Positions 1-14,100 of a stretch of DNA of 64,000 nucleotides are shown piece by piece (positions within the stretch are counted from its first letter, which is position 1; the number at the start of each line of letters is the position of its first letter). A program made the position numbers and the translations under genes. The stretch is from Paramacrobiotus metropolitanus. Its lineage: Eukaryota; Tardigrada; Eutardigrada; Parachela; Macrobiotidae. The stretch spans positions 186,001 through 250,000 of the forward strand of contig NW_026570297.1 in assembly GCF_019649055.1 (NCBI RefSeq), in the 5' to 3' direction. The notes beneath the pieces are model-generated. The model was not told where the DNA came from and ran no database searches. It saw only the letters and a list, made by a program, of their open reading frames with translations.

Positions 1-955
1 AGGTACAAGAACCGACATAACGCAATCATGTTATTCACAGATTCAACAAAAACGAACGCACTGCATTGATTATTCTAGTGCTGATTTACAGACGAGCCAA
101 AGCAAAAGATTATCCTAGTTCGTAGAATGCAAGATCATTCTGTATTGAGCAGATTATCATTGATTATTGCGATGTAACATTGATTGGTGATCACGTATAG
201 CTCGGTCCGGTTTTGCTTCTTGGGATAATTGCTCATACTACACGCACACAATACCAGCGCATATATGCATGCAAAGCATACGCGCCGTTTTCTCTGTTGC
301 ATCTTTCCAGGAGAAATTAATTTAAAAATAGCCTATCGATTACATATACATGCGGAATATACACTGGACGAACACATCTCGGCCTTCCCGTATATACTGT
401 ACATTTCATTACACACACTGTACATATACCACTTTATAGCGGCAAATAGTCTGAGGTGGGATCGTGTATATAGATATAACGTATGTGTGTATGTGTACCG
501 GGTATCCTGGTTCCCGCCGTGGAGATCGACGCGCGATCTGTGGCCCCAACTGATCCGCTCTATAATTGGCTACTTGTGATGCTTATAAATAGATCCAGCG
601 CGAGAGCGCGCGCGCGCGAGCCACCGTTTTGTACGACGAGGAAATCTGCAGATGTCGCGTGTAGCTCGTATAAAACCAACATGCTGGTACATATGTATGT
701 ATACGCAATGATGTACTGCTGTAGCCGGCCTTTCAACCTCAATTTCAAGCGGGTTGGGGTGTAAATATGTTCTAAAAATAGCCCGCCTTTTCTTCTCTCG
801 ATACCCCCGTCGCTTTGGTGTGGCATCAAGCCGTAGCGCCGCGCACTGCTGCTGCTGCACACACACCACACAAGTGTATAGTCAGCAATTTCGACGCAGC
901 TACACGGGGCTCAGTTATGTGCGTATGTTACATCCAAACATCTACTCGCGCGCGC
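1..955. other. Upstream non-coding region, left edge
   Basis: No convincing coding exon. Short open frames on both strands overlap each other and show no domain. The stretch has a purine/pyrimidine-alternating CG run near 600-618 and a TATA-like site (ttataaatag) near 582. It most likely belongs to the upstream regulatory region of the histone deacetylase gene or is intergenic. Confidence 0.4.
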
Positions 956-963
956 TATAAATA
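956..963 (+). promoter_or_regulatory. Predicted TATA box of the HDAC gene
   Basis: TATAAATA follows a CG-rich run and sits about 230 bp before a consensus splice donor (cg|gtaagtta at 1193). Transcription would start about 30 bp downstream, giving a non-coding first exon of roughly 200 bp. This is inferred from motif spacing only; a second TATA-like site lies near 582. Confidence 0.35.
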
Positions 964-987
964 AAACTTTGTAAATTATCCATCCAA

Positions 988-1192
988 ACCGTACGTGTAA
1001 CGGCGTGTGATCAAGGTTTGGGAGGGATTTCTTCGTCCCGTTCCTGAGTGTCCAGCGGGTACTTCCGGTTGCGGACAAATGGCCGGCTGGAGGAGCGGGT
1101 CGTCAACGAGGATTATTTAGCCAGGCGAACACCATCATCGTTTTTCGAAGGGAAACATTAATAATTCTTTCAGTCACCTGAGACGCTTATCG
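988..1192 (+). other. Probable non-coding 5' UTR exon of the HDAC gene
   Basis: A relatively GC-rich stretch lies between the TATA-like site and a very good donor (gtaagtta from 1193). It has no long open frame. The next acceptor on this strand with a suitable downstream start is ttattgcag ending at 5159, thirteen bases before the ATG of the HDAC coding sequence. The intron would be about 4 kb. The start coordinate is approximate and the exon is an inference. Confidence 0.35.
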
Positions 1193-2910
1193 GTAAGTTA
1201 CCTGTACTGTGCCGTACATGGATTTGTACGCAGAGGTTCAAAATATTCGGCAACTTGTTTTCCGGAAGCCGAAGTCAAATACTTTCGACCGTCTCGCTGT
1301 TATGCCCCTTATTTTTCTCGTCTTTATATTGCTGTACATGTACACATAAGATAACCTGTCTCTTTTTGGTTTTTTTGCAATAATTAAATGATCTAAGCTA
1401 TATTATGCTGTCATGCACTATCGTTAGCGGAAATTGGTTTGGAGATGGTATTATATTTATGCGTACTTTGTCAGCTAGCCCTTTATACGGCATATATAAT
1501 TCTGTGCGGTTCTCGTGCAAACTCTGTACCAAGCTGTCGTTAAAAATAAATGAGATTACTTCTAAAAATAGCCGGCAAACTTTCATCTTGTTTGAAAGTA
1601 AGCTGACATCTGGTCGGAGTGATAGAGGCGTATGTGTATGTGCCGTTGTGTATCTCCCGAAATTTTGGCGCTTTGTGAAGTCAACATGTAAAGGGACAAA
1701 CAATCATGCACCCGGCAGAACTGCCAACCAGTTTAGTATAGAAGAATACTGGATATTATTAAACCTGCTATTAGTTAGTTAATGGCTTGACTTAAAATTT
1801 AATAGTTTTTGTGTTCGTATTTTTCCGGGTAAACGACAGTGCTGTTAGGTGTACTTAAATTTCTCTGATCTGTGTAGTAAACAGCGCCGACAAACTGGGA
1901 AAAGGAATGCGTCACAAGGATATCATGCAGTGTGATAAAATTTTTTTGCATACAATTCCTAATTTTTTTCTGCTTTTACCATTTCTTGTGTGGTAAGATT
2001 TCGGGTTACGTCATGAATAATTTGTTATCATTTTGCATAAGCAGTAGATAAGCAGTTTATCATCAATCCGCTAAAAATTAATGCCTGCTCGGAGCCGGTT
2101 CGATCTCGTTTTATGTGTCAAGACTTGGCGGAAGATTTCAATCATCCAATAAAATCCTCTTACGATTAGTTCATCCTGGGGAAAGCATATGCCAATGTAG
2201 TCGTTTAAAATGTGATTTTAAGACTCGTGGGGTGTTGAGTACTTCTAACGCCTTTGCTTTTCTTAGGAACTTGATAAACTATTTCGGAGTTTTGACAATC
2301 TAATCCATCCCAGGTTTTAGCTGTTCCTGTATTCTTCTAATGAAAAATCCCAGGAATCCGGCATTTTAGTACAATAATCGGCAATTTTTCATCCTTAATC
2401 TACATGACGCACAGCTGTCTATTTCCAGTGTATAATTTGGTGCTTTTGATTATTAGGGGGACTTACCGATTGCGCCGGTTGCAATTAACGTAAATCTCTC
2501 GTTTTGCACATCGAGTAATGATGTGCTTGTATTCTGCGCTGCGCCACTTTGACTAGTAGGACGCACGCAAGGGCTATTTTTAAAATACTAATAAATTTCA
2601 GGCTGGAAGTTCTATTTATACATGCGTACACATTCCTCACTGCAATTCATATCCGTAACGACGAGGGACACGAGTACATCATCAGCAGAGTAAAGACATT
2701 TATTTACAACCGGCCGGCTGTTTGATCATTCTTTTGGTTTCTCTTTGACTAAGCGATTTTCAAAAAATTTGTACAGCATTTCTACAGTTTTGTTAATTAG
2801 AAAATCATTTTCCGTAAAATATGTGTAAAATATATTTTAGGCATTGCTTTAATCGTTTTGCTTCTATTTTTACTAAGTAATCCAAAACGAATATAACCAC
2901 TGATCTTTTT

Positions 2911-3342
2911 TTAATGGACTACGCGTACGGTCTGCAGGTACCTTGCAGCATCACCTGATTTGAATACATTTTTTAAGTTATAATATGGCGCACAACATTG
3001 CGACGCATAAAAAGCTGGACAAAGAGTTCCATCATCTACAGCTACAGCTTTGGTATTATCATAAAGACAGGCATATAAAACTGATCGAGAACGAAGACAA
3101 AAGCGACCCGGCATTAGAATCACGTTGCCGGACGCCTTCAGTTGCCTGATTAGGATGAGCGCAGCGAGAGGTGACCTTTGGGGGATAAATCCCTGACGAT
3201 CCCCGCCTCGAACAAAAGCGCCGACTCTCTCCACAGACAACTGAAATAGCCGCCTTTTGTCCTCAATTAAGTCAGTACCAGGAATATTGGTGGCCTTGAG
3301 GACGTTGTTGAAGGATTGGATGTTTTCATGTGCTACTTCATT
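2911..3342 (-). other. Unrecognised antisense open frame in the first HDAC intron
   Basis: About 143 codons stay open on the minus strand inside the presumed first intron of the HDAC gene, with an internal ATG at 3240. The composition looks more protein-like than neighbouring random frames (mixed hydrophobic/charged, segments such as NNVLKATNIPGTDLIED and KNVFKSGDAARYLQTV). I recognise no family. No splice partners were found. It could be an exon of an unmodelled gene, a decayed insertion, or chance. Confidence 0.2.
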
Positions 3343-5172
3343 CTATATTTGAGTTTCATGTAAAACTGGCGTGATAACTGCAGGCAACAGCGCCATCTGC
3401 CGTAGTGCGTGCATCGCCGCGATCGAGGTAATTGTTGTTCTTTCCAAACACATGTGTACGGTGTAGACAAACACTTTTTATTATAGTAACATTTTCTTAG
3501 CCATAAGAGTATTCTTAAGACAAAAACAAAAAGCGTATTTTTTGAATACAGAGTTAGCAAACAGATTTTTAGTGTATCTGTACCATATCACGAGGTTGTG
3601 TACAGATGTCGACGCTATCAAAGTAAGCAAATCCTTAATTAATTTCAACAACCACAATTTTTTTCCGTGCATTTAATTTGCGAACTAAATTTAGCAGAAC
3701 CACAATTTTTCTAATTAAAATCAAATCAAAATCACAATAAAAGTTGCTCACATTAAATGTTTTTCTTTCCTTGCACAACATTCAAGTATACATTTTAAAC
3801 TTAAAAAGAATGCCACACTGTATTTCGTGAGTGTGCATCTACATATTTACAAAATGTTTTTTCGTTGACTTCGGTTTTCGTATTTTGGTTTTTTTGCTGG
3901 TTTCTGTCAAGTAATCGACTTGGTTGGATTTAGCTTACATACGGTATATATCTGTACAGAGTATAATTATGCTCCTCCAGTTATAGCTTACTTTTTTGTA
4001 TTTACGTAAATTGATAAAATATATAATTATCTGGATCTTTTCAAATACGTTGCCTCTTCCAAGAAGATAATATTTAGCGACGAAATGAATGAATGAATTC
4101 GGATATGGAACACAAACACATATGTAGCGGCAGGATCGTGTACTCTGTACATCTCTGCGTAATCAACATGTTTACGTAACGGTGACAACACAGGAGTAAG
4201 TCGCATTCTGTGTGCGCGCGTAACCAGTAAATAAAACATTTAAATACGGTATATTTTCGTGGAAAGCATATTGTTGATCAACAAGCCAACTTTCACGTGT
4301 GCGCACTACCGAGCCCTATAAAATGTAAAGTTCTGTATGAGCCATTTCCACCCAGCACAACAATAACGTTAAAACAGCGGCAATTGGAAGTAGTATTGGG
4401 TCACAAGTGGCATTGTCACCTGCCATGTGTAAAGTATCGCCTGGTTCGTTTTTTCTAATAGGCGTTAAACTTGAACCGACGCGCGCACACTGGATATGCG
4501 GGTGGAACACCTGATGATGTTATTTTGTTATCCAAAATATGTATGTGCACGCGATGAGCACGATTGGGTTTTATTGTACGGCACGGATAGTATAAGGCGG
4601 ATTAGATTGTTTAATGGAAGTAAACAAGCGCTCTAGCGGCACAGCGTTCCCACGACCAACAGGATGGTGTGAAACCGAGTTGGCTAATGTGAAAGTCTAA
4701 TGCAACCGCGTGTGTGTGTACGTTCTGTACGTACTGTACTATACAGCGCAGAAAAGGGTGTAACGTTTTGCTGATTGAAAAAGAGGCTGAAGTTGGCACG
4801 AGTTTTTTTACTCTTGTCATAATCCGCAAAGCGAGAAAACGATACACTTAAATATCCAATTTTAAACGAGTCAGCGTTCATGGGAATTTTTTTGGTTTTG
4901 CTTCGAAAAGGCTATCCATAGCTTCAGGATGTGGTCAGGACAATTCATACCCAAGTCAGTCACTGGATTTATTAATCTTGTTCGATTGATACCTCGTTAT
5001 GAACCTTTTCAACACTACTATAGCTACGTTGCAGTTTTGTGCCGTTTTTAAAAATTTAGTAATTTGTGTTCCGACGAGCTGTTTTTATCCACGAACGGTA
5101 TACTTCATGTGCATGGTATGTTGTATGGAATATACGTAATAACTGCATTTTTATTGCAGGATTTCGGTCACG

Positions 5173-8100
5173 ATGGAAGTTAACTCGCACTTTCGTCAGG
5201 CATCACCTAAAGGTTAGAATCCGTGGTTTTTTAAATTTCTGTTCTGTATTTTTTTGCAATTTAATAGTGTATTTTCTGTTATTTGCATATTCTAGAGTTT
5301 TCGTTTTTATTAGTTTGGAATTCTTAAAGTGAACGCAATTACATATCAAGATATTTTACGTTTACACAATCACAGCAATATAAAAATACTTTTTGTGAAT
5401 TATCATAACAAAAAAGTACAGTGCTGATATTTATTTTGTGTTTCACATTTATAAGTCGTTACTTTAATTACATTTTTTAATTTTTTTACTGCACTGGACA
5501 ATGGTATTAGAACAATGACATAATGACGTTTCCAGTCTTTCTTAACATATTACTAAAATTATACTTATTACTACTGCAGAGGGCGGCAAGCCGTCAGCCG
5601 GTGGTGAGTGTGAGACGGAGGATATGATTGTGCCGGTGAACGGGGAGCACGGAGCACAGGCAAACAATCCCGAATTCCATCAGCAGTTATATTTCCTTAA
5701 GCAACAACAGCAGATTCAGCAGCATCTCCTCTATCAGCAGTTCCAGCAGCAGCAACAGCAGCTGGTAGCACAGCACAATAAACAGCTGGAGGAGCACATG
5801 CGCGTCTACTTCCACCACCGTCAACGGCTGGATGAGCAGGAGCGCGCTGAACGGGAAAAGCAGGAAGCCGATCGACTGGAAGCGTTGCGCCATAAGGAAA
5901 AACACGAACAGAGTAAGTAGAACATGCACGTAAAATTATATTAGTATAATTATTACTATATATGATGTTATACTTTATTTTAAATTACCTCGTGTCTTCC
6001 AAATAGCGTTGCAAAGCAAAAATTTGCCGGGTAAATCCCATTCGGGTTGCATACTGCGTACTATATTTCGTTCTTATACTGGTACACATAAATTTCTTAT
6101 CCAGAATATTTGAGAGTAATATTTGCTTTTAAATTTGGAAAATCCGTTCCCTTTAAGTTGTTTTTCTTTTTTTGCGGTTTTGATATCACAGGCCTACAAA
6201 AAAAGAAAAGGAAAACAGTTTTTCTACAACTGTCCGGGTGTTAACTGATCAAGGTCACGGTGTGCCCAAACGGTCATGAAAAGAAAAAGTTGGCAGACTT
6301 CTCGGTTGGGTTGATGCACTTGTGCGGCGCATCATCAATAGACATGTCTGCCGCGCGCGCACGGCGGACACATAACACCGGTGCACATGCGTCATAACTC
6401 GCGCTATTGAAGCATGAGCGGTTGTTGAGGAATAGAAAAAAACACACATCCCAAGCCGCCACTCAGAACGCTCTAAACATGTACCATCCATTTTCCCAGG
6501 GTCGATAATTCTGGACACAATGTCGCGTGTTGACAGATGGAAATCAAGGAGAGCTTTCTGGCACGTTCGGACATTTATATTTTCAACAGTGTGGCAAAAG
6601 ATTTTTTTTCTAAAAATCAGGGAGCGCCTCGCGTCGCGTATGCACGACAAAAATGCCGGTCATCCGTTGGGCGCGTGGCCCGGCATTCTCTTGCCTTCGT
6701 AGAGATTAAAATAGTTATTAAACACCAGCACCACGCAGTCTGCGTGTAATTTTCATTAGCGCTGACCTTTCCCAAGATTTGACTTGACGTATGTGAAACG
6801 TTTTCGCATTGCATTTAGATTTATAGCAGCTTTATCTGATAATCATCCTCACAAAAATATTTTGTTTTATTTTTTGATATGTAAAAGCAGATAAGAAAAA
6901 AATCGCTGCTGCTAACGTGTAGATTCTGAAAGCTGGTAAGCTGTGTATTAGTGTGTAATCTTGTTTCCCAATTTTTCAAACGGCCACCGCAGCATTAATT
7001 TACATACGAAATCATATTCAATCACCTTATCCTCTTCTGCAAAAATCATCTTAGCAAGCGGGTATCAAAAATCTTTAATGCGATAAGTAGCTGAAAAGGT
7101 GGAGGAGAGCAGAGAAAATCTGCGTCCCACTAAGCGAGGTAGCATGTGCGCCGTGCCAACCCGGCAAATATACGATAGATATATCTATCGTAAATCAATA
7201 TAAACCGGCATTTGCCAAATTGAACACAACGGGCACCATGCAGCCGTGGGGGTGCACACACAGCGCGGTAGTGCAGTCGAGCGGAAGTGGTCGGAAGCCG
7301 GGGTTTGCGTTGATTAGATTGTCAGGGTCGCAGTTGCACAGGGAATGACGCAGGCAGCCACAGCAGCGCACCGGTTAGGACAATATGCCAATAAACATGC
7401 TCAAGTGTTGCTGCACGGCGATCAAGCGTCAACACTATGTGTGCGGTATGGCGCTGAGTGCGTCCACTGCGGTTTCTTCCTGTGGCCTCGTTACCGGCAC
7501 GTGATGCCGCACTAACACTGCCTCATCGGGCAATAACGATAATATTTTTATTAAGTCGATCAGAGAGGGCTCTTTCAATGTGACCCTGCCGACAAATAAA
7601 CAAACCTTTGTAAAAAATTCTTTGTATCAATTTAAAATGGACACCTTCATGGTTTCATAGCTCATATTAATTTTCAGATTTATGCCTAAATTTTTTTAAA
7701 TTGTAATAGCTATTAGTAAATAGTAACGACGTCAACCATTACACAATTTTTTGAAATGTTGCTTTGGTGTTTTTTTATGTGAATAATTGACGTTTGTGTT
7801 GTTTTGTCCTCAACAGGCGCTGTGGCATCCTCAGAAGTCAAGCAACGCCTCCACGAATTTGTCCTACAGAAGAAACAGCGCGAATCCATGACAAACGGCG
7901 GCTACCAGAATGCCACGTCCCCCATTAATAATACGGCCAGCCGCGACTGGTAAACACGCTGCGCGAAATTATTTTTAATACTATTGCCCACGCAGACAGG
8001 TTGTAATATACAGGCCAGTCTCCTGCAGGTCAACCCTGGACAATGCCGCCGCGGCCCAGCCGCAACCGCCGCCGCAGATGCCCCCGGCAATGGTGCATCG

Positions 8101-11100
8101 TGTGGTCCGGGAGGATTTCCCACTGCGAAAAACAGGTATTAATTAATAAATATTACTATTTTTAGAATAGTTAATTCAGTATAAACTTGATACTTTTAAC
8201 TAAGTGTTGAAATATTGGGATTTTTAGTTTCTCGCCCAATAAATAATTTTTAATTTATATTTTCGTGTTTTTTTCCCAAGAAAATTAGGTTTTCCGAACT
8301 TGTGCGGGGCCTTTTGAAATACGTATAATTATTATCCAAGCATGTTAACATCAAAATTTAATATGAATAATTGTTCCGCTAAAAATCGTTTACGCAAACC
8401 GTACTAAACTAGTGTCTTTACAATTTCTGCAATTTGCTTTAGGGTAATGACTTATTGTTATCGCACAAATCAAAATACGTATTTATAACGGGCAATTTAT
8501 GGCTGTCTTGCCGGATGATTACCCATTTTTCGATCCAAATGTAAACTCGCTTTACGTACTGACCCAATTTACGCCAGTAATCGGTAAACTCTGTCTAACC
8601 TAGGTGTAATTTTCATGGAAGAGCTACATACATAATTGAGCCTGTTTGTCCACGAGGCACGGTGATCAATATATATCACTCTAACCGCATGACGTGCACG
8701 GTGACCTTTGGACTAATGACGTCAGCGGCGTATGCTGATATAGCTGCATGATGTGGTATCTGTGGTGCTATGTGTGCTGTGTGATTGTTGCAGCCTCTGA
8801 ACCCAACCTGAAAATCCGCTCCGCCTTGAAGCAGCGGGTCTTAGAGCGCCGTGTTAGTCCGCTAATGAAGCCCATCGATAAACTCCTAACCTCCAGTGCT
8901 CATGCCGCGGCGGCAGCAGCGGCCGCGGCCTCCGCATCCCGTAGGAACTCCCATAATCCAAGTATGCGCAAACTAACCTTTTCCCTGTTATGTCTTCTAT
9001 AATTGTACCTTAGCATATACAGTGATTAATTACGAGGATGAGCATGACGATATAATTAAACAACCATATGCACGTGCATTTGTGGTGTATGATAAAACTC
9101 CTTCGCATGAAATTACATAATTACAAGTATGTAGTACTGTATCAAAATAAACACATTTAGTAAAAAATGATTGTCATGTTAAACATAAGCAATAAACCGG
9201 TTTTCGAAATAAAGTATGTACAATTCATCATAAACTGAGTTTTAGGTTACGTATTTCTTATAAATATTTCACTCATTTTTATTACGCTAATCTATCCCTT
9301 TTTCATTTTTGAATGCCGGTTGAACACTAAAAAATTTGATTTTCTTAAATTTAAGTATTGTTTATTTTCGAATTGAGAGCTATTTCAAAAAATAAATTTA
9401 CGAAAGATTAAAATATTCCTACTGTTAAGAAAGACTTTATTTATACCGCAACATCCGCCATGTGCGCTTATGATTGAGGAAGTCCAAAATTATCTTCATG
9501 TGCATAACCGTGTATCGTTTGGTTGCGTAAACTGTAGTCTTTGTTTATTTACAGTAATTTATGTAGTTGAGAAGAATTCGTAATTCTCTAATCTGTCCAA
9601 TCTGTGATGATGGCGCTGCAGCTTGCTCATCCGTTTTCCCTGCATATGTTTGGCGCGAACGCCAGCGCAAACGGTGGTAGCAGAGGATGACTGCGGTATT
9701 TATAGCCACACTGCAGTGTAATTTCTTGCAGATGGTTCATCGAGTAACTCGGATTCCGGGCCTGATTCACCGGGTGCTCCTGCCAGCTCCACTGGTGTCC
9801 CCTCGCATCATGGCAGTTTATCATCACTAACCGGCGGCGAGGTATACACACACTGCCCAGTTATTTTCTAATTAGATTTTTAAAATATTAGTAAATTATT
9901 CGCACAACATTAATAAAATTCTTATAATCTCGAGTTTACAAAAAAAACACTCATCATACTGTGTACTTGTACATGTAATCGTGGCATTAAAGGGTAAGTA
10001 TTATTTTTAATAAAAATATTTTGAATTTTAAAAGAAAACGAAAATTTTTTGAAGGTGTCCAATGGCAGTAACGCAGAACCATCGTTCATGCTTCTGCAAT
10101 AATCGGACCCAAAAAACAGAAGCATGCATAAAATTGAAGTCTTACTATTTACTTTGCACTAAGATATTTAAACAGGTTTTTGTCTGATAAGGCCGCTTTA
10201 GCTACCAATAAATACAAAAAAATCGTCAAAAAGAATTTTTGCGGGTGAACTAGTTGAACGATTCAAGCAAATGTTGTCAGAATTCTCTTCCGTCTGGCTT
10301 TCCTCTGATTCATGTTGTTCTGGATGTTTCCTCTTAATCACGATTTTGGCATGCGAAAGATCGCGAGAACAGTCTGCAGTCGGCGGAAGCGCATCTCTCT
10401 GACAGAAAAATAATCCCCGGGCATATGTGCTGTCGCCGCGCCCGAACGCGCGACCGGCCGGCCGTTGTGAAAAACGGTACATTTTGTTGACAAATTTATT
10501 ATAAGAACCTTAATGGAGCTAGCACGGATCAGTGCCAAGTTTTGTCTTCCCGGCCTGTTCTGTGCATGTACATTCTCGTGATGCGGGAAATGTATGCGGC
10601 CGATAGGCTCAACGTGAGTAATCAGGTTTCCTCTGCGTCACGTCTCCGCTGGCGGACTGCCATGGTCCAGTGTTGTGTAGCTCGCAAAATGACGGACAAA
10701 GTCAAGTGCATCCCTTTCCTGCGCTCTGCCGATTGTATAGCGACCGTTTAAGCGAGCCAACACAATATATGTTGATTGTAAATTTTGCCCTGATCATTGT
10801 TGCAAAAGTGCTTATTTAGTACGCCTCTGTACGACAGCATTTGCTTTCACGAATAATATCAGTTGGATAATAACAGTAAAGCCGAAAATAATTCGAAAAT
10901 TTCCCGTTAACATTATATTGCATTTTTGTAATTGCATTACAAGCAAAATTAAATTATCTGACTGTAGAGAAATTAAATTACCGTTCGCTGTAAGGAGACT
11001 CTATAGTAAACGCAAGTAACAATGTTTATTGGATTATTTCCTGCATGGATGAACATGCAGTGCAGCGCGCGCGCCTCAATTTTCAACAATACGTTCTGGT

Positions 11101-14100
11101 GTATTTTTAGCTGCCCGCCCAGCCAGTGGCGCCGTTCCGTTTCCCCCTGTCAAGCATTCAGGATCTCAGTTTTTTCCCGGGCAGTACGCCCTCATTAGCC
11201 AGTATTACACAAGGACGTCCCATGCTGAACGGCACCGCATCCGACCTACTGAACGGTGAAGTCCAGCTGCGGTTGGCGGCCGCTGCCGCGGCAGCCGCCC
11301 GGCTCTCCCTGCCCGGCTATGGCGTCTTCAATCTGCCCGGCATGCTGCCGCCCAGTAAGTAAAAAAGCACCGCGCGCGCAGAGCGCGCACGTCGTAATAG
11401 CCCCCCAGTGGGCAGCATGTTCGTATAGCGAATTATTTGTGGCATCTTTAGCTTCCTGTTGACATTTAACGCCTTAGTTGCATAGGCGTAGTCGCCTACA
11501 TTTTGTGGTCAATTAGGAGAATTGACAGTGCTGCCGGAATCAGTGTACTGTATATTGACTGATTTCTGGTTGCCGAACTTTTCACTCTCGGCTTTTTCCA
11601 GTTGCTGTCGGTTACTTAACTTGCTCTTTCTGTAACTGGACTACATTACGCATACGCTTACGCAGCTGTTCTACTTAACTCGAATTCTGTTTGAATTTTA
11701 TTCCTTGGGAGCCATAGTTTACAGTTTTTTAATGTGCGGCATTTCTTTTTCTGACGCTCTTATTATTTTTTAATATTATAATTTACCGTATATTAAATTT
11801 TTATTTTACGGTTTAATATTTCATAAAGCTCTTTATTTTATTTAATGCTGTACGTAATCCAAATGCATAATATGTTTCTTATCTTTAATTTTATATAGTG
11901 CAATTGATTTCAAATTTATTTGGTTGTAGTCTTGGACAACGAAGCCCTCCAGACGACGACATCGAACAGCAACAGTCCTTCGGATATCCACCACCAGATG
12001 AAGATCTTGGAACAGCAGGCCGCCCACGCATTCATTCCCGGCGTGTACGTTCCGCGTGGCCACGGTGCCCTGACCGACGCCCAGGTGGCCCAGGCCCGTC
12101 TCAACCGCACTACGCCCCGTCCCCTCAGCCGCACCCACTCCGCCCCGCTGCCCCTCGGCCACCCGCTGTTGCAGGCCCAGAGCCTTCTCCTCCAGCAGCC
12201 CGAATACAAACAGCTGCTGGAACAGCACCAACATCAGCTCCTCAAACAGCACATCCGACAGACGGTGCTCAGTCGGGCCAGCAGTAAGAACCAGGTGGCG
12301 GAGATGGCCGAAGAGCCGGACGAGAGTGCTGGGGAGGCCATGGATCAGGGTCTGCTCAATGGGGATACCAAAGGTCCAGGCTCGTCGACGATACAACCGG
12401 TACAACAACAGCAGCAGCAACAGGAGGTGGTGGATTTGTCGTGCAAGGATGAAGATCGGTTGGGCGATCTGAAGCGGGATTCCAAAGGGGAGCTGATTCG
12501 GGAGCATCACAGTCGGCGGCATAGTCCGCGGCCGCTGGGCAGGGCCTTCTCCAGTCCCTTGGTACTGAATGCCATTACGAGGCAGGCTACGCCTCCACGA
12601 CCAGGTTGCGCCACAGGTATGTTGAATGCTGCAGCAAATACGTTCTCAGAATGTAAAACCATGACATCCGTGACCTTTTATAATCTGATTTTTTGCAGTT
12701 TATACTATTTAACTGAGCAACCGTACCAAAAAAATGTTGATACGTAAATTGTTTCAACGTGTACTTATATAAATATCTGAAACACAAAAAATCATTGCCT
12801 TTGAAATAGTTGAGAACCACAATTAATATGAACTTATTTTTTGTAGGCGTTGTGTATGATTCGGTCATGCTGAAACATCAGTGTATCTGTGGCGATAATT
12901 CCTTGCATCCCGAGCACAGCGGCCGCCTGCAGAGTATCTTTGCCCGCCTCCAGGAAACCGGCCTCTTAAACCGCTGCGAGCGGTTACGCTCCCGCAAAGC
13001 CACGCTGGAGGAAATCCAGACCTGCCATTCAGAAGCCTACACTATGCTCTTCGGATCGAATCCCACGAATCGCTCACGACTGGACCCCAATAAACTCTGT
13101 ACGTGAACACCCCAGAAATCAGTGTTTGGCACTAGAAACGCAGAAAGGATGTACTCTGTTTTATATAGGTGAGTTGCCGCTCAAAAGCTTTGTCTTGCTG
13201 CCATGTGGCGGCGTCGGCGTGGATTCGGACACAACTTGGAATGAGCTGCACACAGCCAGTGCCGCTCGCATGGCCGTCGGGTGTGTCATTGAGCTGGTAT
13301 TTCGCATTGCCACCGGTGAAATTAAGGTAACTGCCGCAGAAAAGCCTTGCCTTTTTTCGCGATCGACATGTTTTTTCGGTGTAGTAAAATTAAATTTTCA
13401 TTGAAAAAGTTCCGAATTGATAAAGTTGTCAGCAAAAATGGATGAATATTATCATCGATATTAGTATTTATGTTAGTATTACTGTCAGTATTATGAATAA
13501 ATGAATTTTCTGCGATCCATCGGGTTTCTGCCGCAATCGACATGAAACAGCATTACTATAAGTATGTGTTCGCTTTTTATTGTTTACTCTAATATCGAAG
13601 CAGTGTAATTTTCCTTGTAAACTGCCATCACGAACAAAAAATTAGCGAAAATATCGACAAATAATTTGGATTAATAGCTACTATAGTGAAAAATAAAATG
13701 TTTTACTTGCAGAACGGATTTGCCATTGTCCGGCCTCCAGGTCACCATGCCGAGCATCAACTAGCCATGTAAGAAAATTCTTATCTATAAAAAATTACGC
13801 TAACTAATTCTCGTTATTTGTGCAGGGGTTTCTGCTTCTTCAACTCCATCGCCATCGCCACCAAACTTGCCCGCCACCGTCTGCACATTCAGCGGATCCT
13901 CATCGTGGACTTTGACGTGCACCACGGCAACGGCACCCAGCAGATGTTCTACAGCGATCCCAACGTCCTGTACATGTCCATCCACCGGCACGACAAGGGT
14001 AACTTCTTTCCCGGCACCGGCGGACCAGAGGAAGTCGGCACCGATGCCGGCACCGGCTTCAACGTCAACGTGGCCTTCTCGGGCGGTCTCGTGCCGGGTA

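Noticed and set aside
229-960. Overlapping small frames on both strands at the left edge
   Set aside because: Compositions follow ac/gt and cg repeats; no domain, no splice partners.
10198-10751. Small frames on both strands in an HDAC intron
   Set aside because: No family resemblance; the spliced HDAC model is complete without them.
11842-12522. 226-codon minus-strand frame opposite the large HDAC exon
   Set aside because: Shadow of a Gln/Pro-rich coding exon; leucine and histidine runs simply mirror CAG and GGT-type codons on the real strand.
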